In this document: one piece after another, positions 1 through 13,400 of the stretch
Layout: every line of letters begins with the position of its first letter
Numbering within the stretch: position 1 is the stretch's first letter
Source: Bacteroidales bacterium
GTDB taxonomy: Bacteria > Bacteroidota > Bacteroidia > Bacteroidales > F082
Direction of reading: 5' to 3'
Length of the DNA: 64,000 nt
NCBI GenBank assembly: GCA_016290215.1
Contig: JAEETH010000005.1
Span: forward strand, 41,169 to 105,168
The notes under the pieces: model-generated
What the model was told of the DNA's origin: nothing
The model's input: only the letters and a program-made list of their open reading frames with translations
The model's database searches: none
Translations under genes and position numbers: made by a program

Positions 1-2
1 AC

Positions 3-1202
3 ACCTATTATTGGGATCACTGTGACTTTTACATTGATGGAATTAGACAATTTTATGCTGGCGCTAACATTGTTGGGTGGAACTACTACACTTTCCCTGT
101 TTCAGCTGGTGAGCATACATTCACGTGGTCTTACAGTAAAGACAGTAGCGTACATCCCACAGGAGACTTTTTTGGTATTGATAATGTCATCTTTGCTTGC
201 AATAGTTTCAACTATGGCTCTACTTGCTCCCTTATTGCCACGCCCAACCCAGGCTATACCTTTGATAATTGGACAAAAAACGGTACCGTAGTTTCCACCA
301 ACCCCAATTATAGTTTTACGGTTACGGAGGATGCGGCTTATGTGGCTAACTTTAGCCTAAAGATCTTCCATTTTATCACGGAAGGCAATTGGAGCATCTC
401 TTCCAACTGGGAAGGAGGTTCATTACCAGAAATCTTCAATGAAGTATTCATTGATGCGCCATGTCAACTTGACCAAGATGCAATAGTGGCCAACTTGACC
501 GTTACAGATGGCCAATCACTCACTTTGCAACCAGGTAAAAAGCTCACTGTAACGAACACCTTGAACAACACGTCAACGACAGGCTTGATTATTGAAGACG
601 GCGCACAACTCGCGCATGCATCAGAGAACGTTAGCGCATTGGTGAAAAAGAGTATTCCAGGTCATGGCACGAATAAGGGCAAATATTTCCTTATCTCCAA
701 TCCCTTGGCTACCATTGTCAATCCTGAGTTGGCAAGCATCTATCACATCACCAGAGGCAACTACGACCTTTACGACTGGCTCCCAAGTGCCCCCGATAGC
801 CTTGAATGGAGAAACTACAAGACAAATGATTTCATGATGTTACCCGAAGGCTATGGTTACCTCTATGCCAACCAAAATGGCATGGAGCTGAACTTCCCAG
901 GCATCCTCAAACCGAGCCATAATCGTTGTGCCAAATCCGTAAGCTACGATTCCGGCGATACCGAGCATCCTGGTTGGAACCTTATCGGCAACCCCTTCGT
1001 ATGCAATGCCTATCTTGTCGATGAAGAAGGTACGCTCTTGCCATACTACAGGATGAATGCCGCAGGCAATGGCTTTGAGGCTGTTGCTCCCGGTACCCCC
1101 ATTGCCCCCATGGAAAGTGTCTTCTATGTGGCCTCGGAAAGCGGAACGGTTTACTTCACGAGAAATGCTCCTGTCCAGGAAGAGGAGCCTTTGGAGAAGT
1201 AA
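3..1202 (+). CDS. Giant surface protein, C-terminal part (5' truncated by window edge)
   Basis: The reading frame is open from base 3 to the TAA at 1200-1202, so this is the last 399 or so codons of a larger gene; the first GTG at 342 is not a true start. In order it shows a beta-sandwich segment ending in a DFFGIDNV motif (residues 1-58 of the visible part), as in MAM or carbohydrate-binding jelly-roll domains, one divergent InlB B-repeat (GYTFDNWTKNG to AAYVANF), then a segment of about 280 aa starting FHFITEGNWS. That last segment is strongly similar to residues about 3761-4031 of the next gene. No C-terminal sorting domain was recognised. The protein is probably exported and exposed on the surface; its function is unknown. 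Confidence 0.85.
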   Translation, partial: TYYWDHCDFYIDGIRQFYAGANIVGWNYYTFPVSAGEHTFTWSYSKDSSVHPTGDFFGIDNVIFACNSFNYGSTCSLIATPNPGYTFDNWTKNGTVVSTNPNYSFTVTEDAAYVANFSLKIFHFITEGNWSISSNWEGGSLPEIFNEVFIDAPCQLDQDAIVANLTVTDGQSLTLQPGKKLTVTNTLNNTSTTGLIIEDGAQLAHASENVSALVKKSIPGHGTNKGKYFLISNPLATIVNPELASIYHITRGNYDLYDWLPSAPDSLEWRNYKTNDFMMLPEGYGYLYANQNGMELNFPGILKPSHNRCAKSVSYDSGDTEHPGWNLIGNPFVCNAYLVDEEGTLLPYYRMNAAGNGFEAVAPGTPIAPMESVFYVASESGTVYFTRNAPVQEEEPLEK

Positions 1203-1225
1203 GCCTTTCACATGCTGAAAGCAAA

Positions 1226-1258
1226 ACGGCCGCTCTCGTTTGAGGGCGGCTGTTTTTT
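1226..1258 (+). terminator. Rho-independent terminator after the first surface-protein gene
   Basis: A ten-pair stem (1226-1235 with 1244-1253, two G-T pairs) with an eight-base loop is followed by a run of five T. It lies 24 bases after the stop codon and should separate this gene from the next giant gene. Confidence 0.85.
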
Positions 1259-1322
1259 GTATTCAAGACGATTGTTTTTTGCGAGAGCTTCAAATTAATG
1301 GTTAGGCTTTGGCTGTTTTTCT

Positions 1323-1331
1323 TATATTTGC
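1323..1331 (+). promoter_or_regulatory. -7 box of the giant surface-protein gene
   Basis: TATATTTGC matches the Bacteroidota -7 consensus TAnnTTTGC. It lies 61 bases before the ATG at 1392 and 109 before the one at 1440. No well-spaced -33 TTTG was found. Confidence 0.6.
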
Positions 1332-1439
1332 CGCCTATAAATCAACGGAGGTTGTAGCCAATCTCATTGGTTTTTTTGAAAACCATAAAAGATGAAAATT
1401 CAAATAATTAAAAGTAATATGGAAATCAAGTTTTTACAA

Positions 1440-4400
1440 ATGAAAAGGGCGTTGCATACATCCCTGATTGTCCTGATGCTGAGTGTGGTGGGGATGACTA
1501 AAACAATAGCTCAACAACCTCAACAAATCAAGGTATCAGATATCAATTTATCGAACATCAAGACTATTGAGGAACGGGTTTTTATAGTACACTCTATTCT
1601 TGAAAAAGGATATTATTGCTATACTAACACCCGTTTGCCCAACACTATTGATATTTATGTATCTAGTGATGCATCGGATGAATTGTCGGATTTTGGTTTT
1701 TTCTATGACCATCTTCTTTATGAACAACTCAATGAATTCAGTAGTTTGGACAAAACCATGCGTGGGGAGCTTTTTGTGCAATGGCGTCAAGGTGTTGATA
1801 GTGAAGTTTTCAGAACCATATATGAAGATTTTACAAGAGGCATTGCTTCAGAAAATGCGACTTGCGAAACCGCTCTGCCTTTCACGGCCAATGGTGCTTT
1901 CTCTTTCTCTGCTGGTGTTAACTCTAGTTCACCTTGCGGCGATGTCTATAACGCATCATGCTCCGATCCGTATAAGTGCAGTGGCACACCAGGACAATCC
2001 TCCAGCTGTCTTAGTACCGCCCCGAATCCAGCGTTTTATTACATAAGAATTACTTCTCCTGGCGATTTGAACATTTATCTGGAAAGCACGCCTTCAGTTG
2101 ATATCGACTTCGACTGTTGGGGACCTTTCGATGATATCACGACAGCTTGTGGCCAATTGTCATGCAGTAATATTGTGGACTGTAGCTATAGTTCCTCCCA
2201 TATAGAGAACTGTCATATTAACAATGCCCAAACTGGAGAGTATTACATTCTGCTCATTACCAACTATTCCAATAGACCATGTGAAATCTCATTTGAAAAC
2301 ACTGGCACTGGTTCTGGCGGTGATATATTAATTACGACCGAGGCTTCCCCTATCGAAGGAGGCACGGTAACAGGAACGGGCTTTTACAGCACAGGGGAAA
2401 CCTGTACTGTGTCCGCCATAGCCAATTCAGGCTATATTTTCGTGAACTGGACCGAGAACGGAACACCCGTTTCAACCAATGCTACCTATACATTTAGTGT
2501 AACGGGCAATCGTGCCTTGGTGGCAAACTTCCGACTCAGCTGTTCTGTCACAGCCACTTCCAGCCCGTCAGAAGGAGGCACAGTCGCGGGTAGCGGTGTT
2601 TACGCGCAAGGCACATCCTGTACCTTGACAGCCACACCAAGCTTAGGTTTTTCTTTCGTCAACTGGATGGAAAGCGATACCGTTGTCTCGACGGAGCCTA
2701 ACATCAGCTTCACGGCCTATTATGACAGGACCTTTGTGGCGAACTTCGAGATAATCATGCACCATATCAATGTGGAGGCTAGCCATAGTGCTGCAGGTTC
2801 AGTTTCGGGCGGTGGTGACTATCAGGAAGGCTTCTACGCCACGGTTTCGGCCCAGCCCAATGAAGGTTTCGAGTTTTTCCACTGGACGGAGAACGGTGCC
2901 AGTGTATCGACCAACCCAAACTATATGTTCGCCGTTTGGGCACCCCGTAACCTTGTGGCTGATTTTAAGATGCAAATCACCGATACGATGGCTTACACCT
3001 GTAACACCTTCAACTGGCACGGTCATACCTATTCTTCCAGCGGCGTCTATTACGACACCTTGAGCAGCTATTTGGGCATCGACAGTATTGTCGCCTTGCA
3101 TTTGACGGTTTATCCCTCGTATCACTACGAGTACACCGAGACAGAGTGCGGGAACTATTTTTGGGAAGGTGTCGTTTATTCCGAGAGCGGTGACTATTCA
3201 AGGGAGTATCAGTCCGTTTACGGCTGTGATAGTACCTTTACGCTGCATTTGACCATCCTTCCTGTCCGTTCCTTGGGTAACTTCACCTACATGAGTCCAG
3301 CCAATAACTACATTGACCGCTACACCGACATGGATTTCTATTGGGATGCCATCCCCAATGCTAACTGCTATGACTTTTACTTCTGGCAAGGCGAAGGTGG
3401 TAAACCTAATACGCCGATGGCGGCCAACATCACCTCTCATTCCTATCAGGTCGGTGGCTTGACACATGGCGCGACTTATCATTGGTGTGTCGTGGCCAAA
3501 AATGAATGCGAGGAGAACGAAAGCGCGACAAGAACATTCACTTGCCAGTTGAATCCTTCGATGACGGTCGTTCCTAACGGTTGGTACGATTTCGGTGAAG
3601 TAGAAGTGGGCGAGTCGCTCATCAGGACTATTTCTGTTTCGGGTACCGCACTCACGGAGGACATCAGCTATACCTATTTGGATAACGCTTGGGGTCATGA
3701 TGCCGAGTTCTTTACCATCACTCCGTCGAACTGGAATCCTACGAGCGGTGGTTTGCTGCACGTTACCTTTACCCCAGAAGCCACGCAGTTGTATTACAAT
3801 GTAGGCATCCGAATCGCCTCGGGTGTTTTTGTTGACACCTTGTACTTCGCGGGCAGTTTGGCCGACCGCTATGTCTTCACGACGAATGTCGAAGGCGAAA
3901 TATATTCCTCCAACGATGAGATTACCATTACAGGCCATGTGGAAGACATATTGGGCAATGCCGTGTCTAATATGGGAGTGAATGTCTATCTCATAGTGAT
4001 GGGCACTCGTATTACCCTGCCGACTGTGTCTGACTCCAATGGTAATTACACAGTGACCTACACGCCGCGTTATTCTGAATCGGGCTATTATCAAGTCGGG
4101 TCGTGTGCATACGGGTACAATTCAAACGACATTCACGATGCTTTCGACATTCCAGGAATGAGCCCCGTCAGCAGTGATTTCATCATTTGGCAACCCTATC
4201 AATACGAAACCTTGACGGGCATGGTTGAAATCCGCAATCGCAGCCGTATTCCAATCAACAACATCCAGATTAATTCCATTTCGTTGCCCAACGGCTGTTC
4301 GGTCAGCTTCACGGGAGTCACTGACTTGGGACCTTTGGAAACGGGGCAGCTTTATTACACCGTCACGGGTGCTCAAGTTACATCTGGCAACAGCTATGAG

Positions 4401-7400
4401 GAAGCACTGTTCCAAGTCGCTGCCGACAATGGTCTCACCATGAACATGACTTGCTATTATTATTGTCGTCAGCGTCGTGGCACTCTGGATGTCTATCCGA
4501 CTTCCATTGCCACTTCTATGAAACGCTATAACCAAAAGGTGCTTTCGTTCCAAATTGCAAACAATGGCAATGGCGAGACGGGTCCTATCACCATCAGTCT
4601 GCCGAACGTGGAATGGATGTCGCTGATGGGAAGCGACACTTTGGAATCACTGCCCGTGGGCGACTCATGTGCTTTCTCCATCATTCTTGCACCTGACGAG
4701 AACGTGAATTTGGTGCAATACACCGGTTCCATTGCAGTGAATAGTGCCAATGGCAATGGTATTTCGATTCCGTATGTCATTGATGCCACTTCCGACTCTA
4801 CAGGTGTCCTGAGGGTGGATGTGACCGATGATAACACTTATAATGGCAATGGTGATCATTTGGCTGGTGCTTTTGTCCAATTGAAGGGTTATTATTCATT
4901 GGAGATAGTGTCAGAAGGTGAAACCGACGAAAATGGTCTCTTCATTGTGGAGAATGTATCTGAAGGGTATTACTATCTCACTATCCACGCCACAGAACAC
5001 AAAAATTATGAGGCTGGTATCATCTACATTGAAGGAGGCAAAACCAACTACCAGAACATTTATCTACAGTATCAGGCCATTTCTTATTCTTGGGTGGTGA
5101 TACCTACTGAGATTGAGGACGAATATGAGTTTGAGTTGGTAGCCGATATCAAAACGAACGTGCCGGTGCCGGTGGTCACGGTGGATTGCCCAAGCAGGAT
5201 TGATACATTGGCATACGGTGATACGATACAGTTCAATTTGATGGTGACAAACCAAGGTCTTGTTGATGCATACGAAACTCAGTTGACCATGCCTACGGAG
5301 TTTCCGGAATATGATTTTATTCCTATGATTGACTTCATAGACACGCTCCAAGCGAAGACATCTGTTCTCATCCCATGTATTGTCACAAGGACGCAAAGAA
5401 ATAGGTTTGACATAGGAAACTATCATTGCAATATAGGTAAGGGCCGCACAGTAAGTGGATATTGGTGTAATAGTAAGAAAGAGTGGGTGGAGTTTTCGTT
5501 CACCTTTAGATTTAGGGTGCATTGTGATTATTCTGGACCTGATAATCCTATAGTTAATTTCCCGCCTCTATTACCTCCAACGCCTACGCCTCCGCCTACT
5601 TATTGTCCTGAGTGTATTCCTACACCACCGCCAAGTGGACCAGAACATTGGCCATGGCCCACTGATCCTACCAATGGATTCGATGATATCGCCACTGTTT
5701 CTCAAGATTGTACCCCATGCTGGAAAGTGGCTGCTTCTAGTGTATTTCATGCTATCGAAGCTTTTACAGGTGTTCCAATTGGCGCGTTTGTTGATTTTGG
5801 GGTTTATTGGAATGAAAATACTAGCTATTATAGGGATATCATTCATAATGTAAAGACAAATCCAACTTCACTACTTACACAAGTAGGACCGGATGCGATG
5901 GCTTTGAAAGATTGCATATCAGCTACTGCAACTATTCCAAGTCATTTCGCCCCGTCTTATGGTTGGAGATACAATTTGTATAAAGCACGGCTTGCATTTC
6001 AAGAACATACTTCCTCACTTAGTAGCGCAGCTTCTGGATTAGCTTCTATCGTATCAATAATTAGTAGGTTAAGTGAGTGCATTACATTCTCGATAAGAGA
6101 TGATTCTGAAATGAGCATTGTGATGGATCAACTTGAACATAGTGTCAATTATTACCAGTCTGCTCTTAATGAAATGACCAATCTGTTTCATGATGAGGAA
6201 TGGTTAGAAGAGGAGAATTTTGACAACTTTGTGAGTAATTTCCAAGCTGTGATTGACACTTCTAATTATATGATATCGTCACAGGCAGCTCAATACCTGA
6301 AAGATGTTTGTGAATTAACGAATGTCAATGATTCCATCATTCAACGATTTGTTGATCGTTGGAATAGAAGTGTTCAATATTGGAATGAAGATATTTATAC
6401 TATAGCCGACTTACCTGAGGGCTATAATGATGATTTCATTCAATTGGATTCTTTGATGGTTCTTCCGGCTATAGAAGCTAACGGGGCTGCTTCTGCATAC
6501 GGGTTTGAAAGCCTTTCTGATATGTACAACTCGGCTTTGGATGATGTGTATTTTGCAGTCCAAGATCACAAGACCGACGTCTGCGCTAAAATCAGTGTCA
6601 GCTTCAAACAGACGATGACCATGACGCGCGAGGCCTTTGAGGGCACCTTGAAGATCTTCAACGGTCATGCCACAGACCCGATGCAGGACATCAATGTGGA
6701 CATTGTTGTCAAGGATGCTAATGGCGTGGACCGCACCGACCTGTTCCAAATCAATGTTACTTCGCTGAACGACATCACAGGCGTTGACGGAACGGGTATT
6801 TTAGATGCTCAGACGGAAGGCTTCGCCCAGTTCTTGATGATTCCGACCATCGAGGCTGCACCCGACACTACCAAGATTTACTACTTTGGTGGCTCGTTCT
6901 CCTTCCTCGATCCCTTCTCGGGTAGCGTAATGACTTACGACCTTTATCCTGTGCAACTTAAGGTGAACCCAGGCCCAAACCTCCATGTGGACTATTTCAT
7001 CTCACGCCATATCATCAGTGATGACCCGCTGACGGATACCATTGAGGCTGCCGAACCGGCCGAGCTGGCCATGATGATTAGCAATGTTGGTGCAGGCAAT
7101 GCCAACAACGTGTATCTCCAGAGTGCACAGCCACAGATTATTGAAAACCAGAACGGCCTGTTGATTAGCTTTGATATTGTAGCAGCGGCCATGAATGGTG
7201 TGCCACGTTCTCTTGGATTGATAGACATACCGTTCGGCACCATTGAGAGCCACTCCGCTGGCATAGCCGAATGGTATTTCACCAGCACTTTGATGGCACG
7301 TGTCGTGCATTCCACGCCGCATGTCATACACAATGACAGCTATGGTAATCCGAAGTTGAGCTTGGTCACTGAGCTCAACTCTCATGAATTGATTAAGGCG

Positions 7401-10400
7401 ATAAAGGCCTACGGCTCTTTAGAGGATGGTATCAATGACTTCTTCGTCAATGAGACGGCCGACTTTAGCCATACTCCCGACAAGATTTACTTCTCAAACG
7501 GAGGTACGACTGATGTGAGTAAAATCAATGGAGCCGAAACGGAGGGCATTCTTTCAAACACGAATAATGTCATTCTCTTGCATGTGAACCCGATAAAGGT
7601 GGGATGGAACTATGCTTGCGTTGACGACCCGGCTAATGGACTACGGCAGATACTCAGTTGCACCAGAGACGACGGTCAGGTGATTCCGCTCAGCAATGTG
7701 TGGATTTCCCATGTGACCATGCTTGATGAAGGTGCGCCCGTCCATGAGAACAAGCTCCATATCGTTGACACCTTGTCGACTCGAGAAATGACTACCTATA
7801 CGTTGTATTACGACCAGGATTTGCATTATGACATTGCCGTCACAATCAATCCGGAAGAAGGTGGTACGGTTGCGGGAGGAGGTGTTTATGATGTTGGTGA
7901 AATCGTTACGTTGGAAGCCATTCCCAACGAAGGCTACACCTTTATCAACTGGACGGAAAATGGCGAGGAGGTCTCCACTGAGGCCATTTATAGCTTTACG
8001 GTTAGCGGAGACAGAGACTTGGTGGCAAACTTCGACCTCAACGACACAGGGCTATTGAGTGGTTTGTTCTCTGTGAACGAACACTCACAAGTAAACTTCT
8101 CGCAAGGCAACCTGCAATACCAAGCTTCCACAAACACATGGAAGTTTGCCGAGAAACAGTATGACTATGTTGGTAGCGACAATAGTAACATTTCTGAAAC
8201 TTATGGCGGCTGGATTGATCTCTTCGGCTGGGGTACGAGTGGCTTCAACCATGGTGCTGTCTGTTATCAGCCTTGGAGTACGAGCCGAACCAGTAGCGAC
8301 TACTATGCCTATGGCCAATACACCTACAACCTCTACGACCAGACAGGCCAAGCCGATTGGGGATACAATGCAATAAGCAATGGTGGCAACATGACACATC
8401 AATGGCGCACTTTGACTCTTGACGAATGGGTTTATGTCCTCAATATACGCAGCACGACAAGCGGCATCCGTTATGCCAAGGCACAGGTGAACAATGTGAA
8501 TGGCCTCATCTTGTTACCCGACAATTGGAGCGCAAGCACCTATAGTCTAAGCAATACGAACCAAAGTGGCGCGAGTTACAACAGCAATGTGATTTCTGCT
8601 ACGCAATGGAACACATTGGAGGCTGCAGGCGCAGTTTTCCTGCCTGCTGCAGGCTGTCGCATCAGGGTTACCCTCTACGGTGAGGGAACTTGGGGGGGCT
8701 ACTGGTTGGCCTCGTACAAAGATAGCGAGGCCGCTTATTATGTGGACTTCAACGATGGTTACATCAACACTATCAATACGCACTACCGTTCCTTTGGCTT
8801 TTCTGTGCGCCTTGTTTGCCCCGCCGAGAATTATTCCTATACCATCAATACTACTGCCAACCCCGAAGTGGGCGGCGGAGTGAGCGGCGGTGGTGCCTAC
8901 GAAGAGGGCACCACTTGCACGCTCACAGCAACAGCTAACGAGGGCTACACTTTCACTAATTGGACCGAGAACGGAGTGGTGGTTTCCACTGAGGCCACTT
9001 ATAGCTTTACGGTTATGGGGGATAGGAATTTGGTGGCTTACTTTGTGGAAGGAGATGTGTGTGCCATCACGTTTGACCTCAACGATTCGTATGGCGACGG
9101 CTGGAATGGCAATTACTTGGTGGTGAGCTATGGCGACATTACCGAGCAACTTACGGTTGAAAGTGGCTCTTATGCTTCTCATACATTACAAATCCCCGAT
9201 GGAGGCCATGTGGAATTGACTTGGATTCCTGATTCATGGATTGAAGAATGTTCTTTCTCTGTAAGCTATGAAAATGGCAATGTGATATACTATGGAAGTA
9301 ACATGAGTAGCGGTTTCTCGTATGGGTTCGATGTGGATTGTGTTGGGATGCCTGCGACAATATTCGACATCATGGCCACAGCTGATCCTGTTAATGGTGG
9401 AACTGTGACAGGTACAGGTGAATTTGAATATGGCTCTACTTGTACTTTGACGGCAACAGCCAATGAGGGATACACTTTCATGTACTGGACATTGAATGGA
9501 AATCAGGTGTCGTCTGCATCCGTGTATTCATTTATTGTTACAGGCGACGGGAACTTGGTGGCACATTTCACACTTCCTTTGAATATTGCAACCTCAGCTA
9601 ATCCCGCTGAAGGTGGTACGGTGAGTGGATTCGGTTCTTATGATTACGGTGCCACATGCACTTTAACCGCCACGTCAAATGAAGGTTATGTTTTCCTGAA
9701 TTGGACGGAGAATGGAACTCAAGTCTACAAGAATCCTACTTATGAATTCACCGTAACGAGAAATAGAACTTTGGAAGCTAACTTCATTTCTATTGCATCA
9801 TTATTATATGTATTAAGCGATGATTTCAACGACGGTGTGATTAACTCTGATTATTGGATTGCCTCAGGACCTGATATTATTGAGGAAGACGGCATGATTA
9901 AAATGCAGCAAAATGAAACCGATGCATACGTGGCGTTGGAATCAGTACCCATGCGAATACCTTCCAATAACCAAATCGTTATCGATAGAAGTTTCTTTGT
10001 CCATGAACAGCTTTATAATTCATATTGGGGTGATCATTATTATTATGGAAGTCTTAATATCAGATTCAATGGAGATGAAGACAACTTAATAGGTATCTGT
10101 TACTATGATGATGACTACGAAAACAGACACGGTACGTATTTAATAAATAAACAGGATGGCGAAGTCACCGAGACCCGTATCTGCGATGCTACATTTGATG
10201 CTTGGCTATCTGAAAGGATTGTCCTTGATTTAGCAAATGAAACATTGACTTATTATTTGAATAATGCATTTGTTTCGACGCTTAATGTCCCTGGAATCGC
10301 GTCACAACAAATGGATTATTATACGGTATGGTTTAATCCATACGGCTGGTGGACGGGCCATTATCACAATATGGATTATGTAAATATTAATGTTGATGAT

Positions 10401-13400
10401 ATGTTCCTATTGGCTTCGTTGAGCGATGACTTCAACGATGGTGTCATTGCCCCTGAACTGTGGACATACACTGGCAATGCCGTCCTGGAGGAGGATGGTC
10501 TACTTAAGCTTCAACAGAACGTCACAGACCAGGATGTGCTTCTCCGTTCGGTCGACATGCAAATCCCTGAAAACGGGAAAGTGATCATGGATCGCAGATT
10601 TATGGTACATTATTCATACGAATACTATTATGGACGTAATACCATCCGACTAAACGGCGATTCAAATTCTTTCATCCAAATAGATTACATCTATACATAT
10701 TATTATGATGATTCCTACCATAATGACCTAAAAACGGGAATCTATCTCATCACCAAATTGGACGGGGAGTTATCGGAAGTCAGACTCTGTGATTTAAGCT
10801 TCGACACATGGCTTACTGAGTATGTGGAAGTGGACTTTACAGCTGGAACATTGTCCTACATTATGGACACGTTAGTGGCAACGGTGACGATTCCAGGACT
10901 TGCGGAGCAGACGGTGAATTACTACAATGTGGAATATGGTCCCTACGGTTGGTGGACAGGCCATCAACATTATATGGACTATATCAATATCACACCTGAG
11001 TCTAGTAGCATCATTGCAGCCACGGTTGAGCCCGCCGATGGCGGAACGGTCACTGGTGGAGGCACATTCGAATTTGGTCAAACATGCACCTTGACAGCTA
11101 CACCCAACGAAGGCTACAACTTCATGTATTGGACCGAAAATGGTGTAATGGTTTCATCGGATGCCATTTATTCCTTCATAGTTACTGGTGATAGGGATTT
11201 GGTTGCCAATTTTTCTGAAGGAGAATCGGTATGTAATATTGTCTTCGATTTGTATGACTCTTATGGTGATGGCTATACAGGTAATTATTTGGTTGTGAGT
11301 TATGGTGGTATTACTGAACAATTTACAGTTGAGAGCGGTTCGTTTGCCTCGTATTCTCGTGAAATAGCAACAGGAAGCGATATTTCATTGTCTTGGATTC
11401 AAGGATCATACCCAGAGGATTGTTCCTTTGACATCAAGTTCGAAAATGGTGTTTTAATATATCATGGGTCAAATCTTAATGATGGTTTCCAACATGAACT
11501 CGACATCAATTGTGCAGTCGCCAATGCGCCACGCCTCATTTCAGCTATCGCCATTCCCGAGGAAGGTGGTTCTGTTATGGGTGCTGATATTTATGAAGAA
11601 GGTTCTACTTGTACTTTGACGGCATTACCTAATGAAGGATATCGTTTCTATTATTGGGCAGAGAATGGGGGTATTGTCTCGTCAGAGGCAAATTATTCAT
11701 TTGTTGTATCTGCCAACCGAGAGTTGTTGGGCATCTTTGGACCGCCGTTGCTCATTTCGGCTACTGCTAACCCAACGGAAGGCGGCACGGTGAGCGGTGC
11801 TGGTGAATACGATTACAATAGCACCTGCACGTTGACGGCAACAGCCAATGAAGGCTATACTTTCATGTACTGGACTGAGAACGGACAGCAAGTTTCTTCT
11901 GACGCTACCTATTCTTTCACCGTTACTTCTAGCCGCAATTTAGTGGCTCACTTCTCACTACCACTGACTATCAACCTCTCGGTGGAACCAATGGAAGGCG
12001 GTACAGCCACTGGTTCTGGCATAGTTGATTATGGCAATACCTGCACGTTGACGGCAACACCAAATCCAGGTTATTTGTTCTCCTATTGGACCAAAAACGG
12101 AAATGTGGTCTCATACGTGTCTCCATATAATTTTACGGTGACGGAGAATGCAGACTATGTGGCACATTTCGAGGTTGCTCCAGAGGAGGGTATCTGTATC
12201 GGAAATCCTGAATCTGCCAACCAATACTTGCCCAGCTATTCCGTTTACAACTACACCCTTTCACAACAAATCTACACTGCCTCGGAGATTGGCACGGTAG
12301 GCTTGATCAACACTTTGTCGTTCTATAACACAGGAGGAACAAAGACGCGCAATTACGATATCTATTTGGTGCACACTGACAAGACGACATTCGAAAGTGC
12401 TACAGACTGGATTACCGTGACAGAAGTCGATCACGTATATAGTGGCGACGTGGACATGACCCAAGGCTATTGGACCACCATCGTTCTTGACACGCCTTTT
12501 GCTTACGATGGGATCTCCAACCTCGCTGTTGTCGTGGACGATAATTCAGGAAATTGGACAGGTTGGCCATACATGGATTGTCGCGTGTTTAATACCAATG
12601 ACGTTCAGGCTATTCAAGTTTACAGCGATGGTACCAATTACGACCCATTCAATCCATCTGGCTACATCGGTACGCGTCATTCGGTGAAGAACCAAATCAT
12701 CTTGGGGTTCTCTTCAACCTGCCACTTCATCATAGCAGGCAACTGGAGCACAGCCTCTAACTGGAGCAATGGCACTTTGCCACAAACCGTTGATGAAGTT
12801 TTCATCGACGCCCCTTGCCAACTTGACCAAGATGCCAAAGTGGCCATGCTGACCGTTTCGGGCGGCCAGTCGCTCACCTTGCAATCAGGCCAAACGCTCA
12901 CCGTAACGAACACCTTGAACAATACGTCAACTTTAGGCTTAATCATCGAGGACGGTGCCCAACTCGTTCATGCCTCTGAAAACGTCAGCGCAATGGTGAA
13001 GAAAAACATCGCAGGTCATGGCACGAGCAATGGCAAATATTGCCTTATCTCCAGCCCGCTTACTGAGGCTGTCGACCCTGAAATGTCAAATGTCTATCAC
13101 CTCCTCAGAGGCAGTTACGACCTCTACGACTGGCTTCCTAGTGCCTCAGATCGCCTTGAATGGAGAAACTTCAAGGACAACAACTTTATGATGTATCCCG
13201 ATGGTTTTGGTTACCTTTATGCCAACCGAAACGGCGTGGAGCTGAACTTCCCCGGCATCCTCAATCCCAGCAGATACCGCTTTGGCAAAGCCGTAAGCTA
13301 CGATTCAAGTGATACCGAGCATCCTGGCTGGAACCTTATCGGCAACCCCTTTATGTGTAATGCCAAACTTGTCAATGCCAATAATGAGCCTGTGTCTTAC

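Noticed and set aside
3198-4094. 298-codon minus-strand frame, with others at 8547-9182, 13305-13898 and 13989-14570
   Set aside because: All are shadows of the giant surface-protein gene and follow its repeats.
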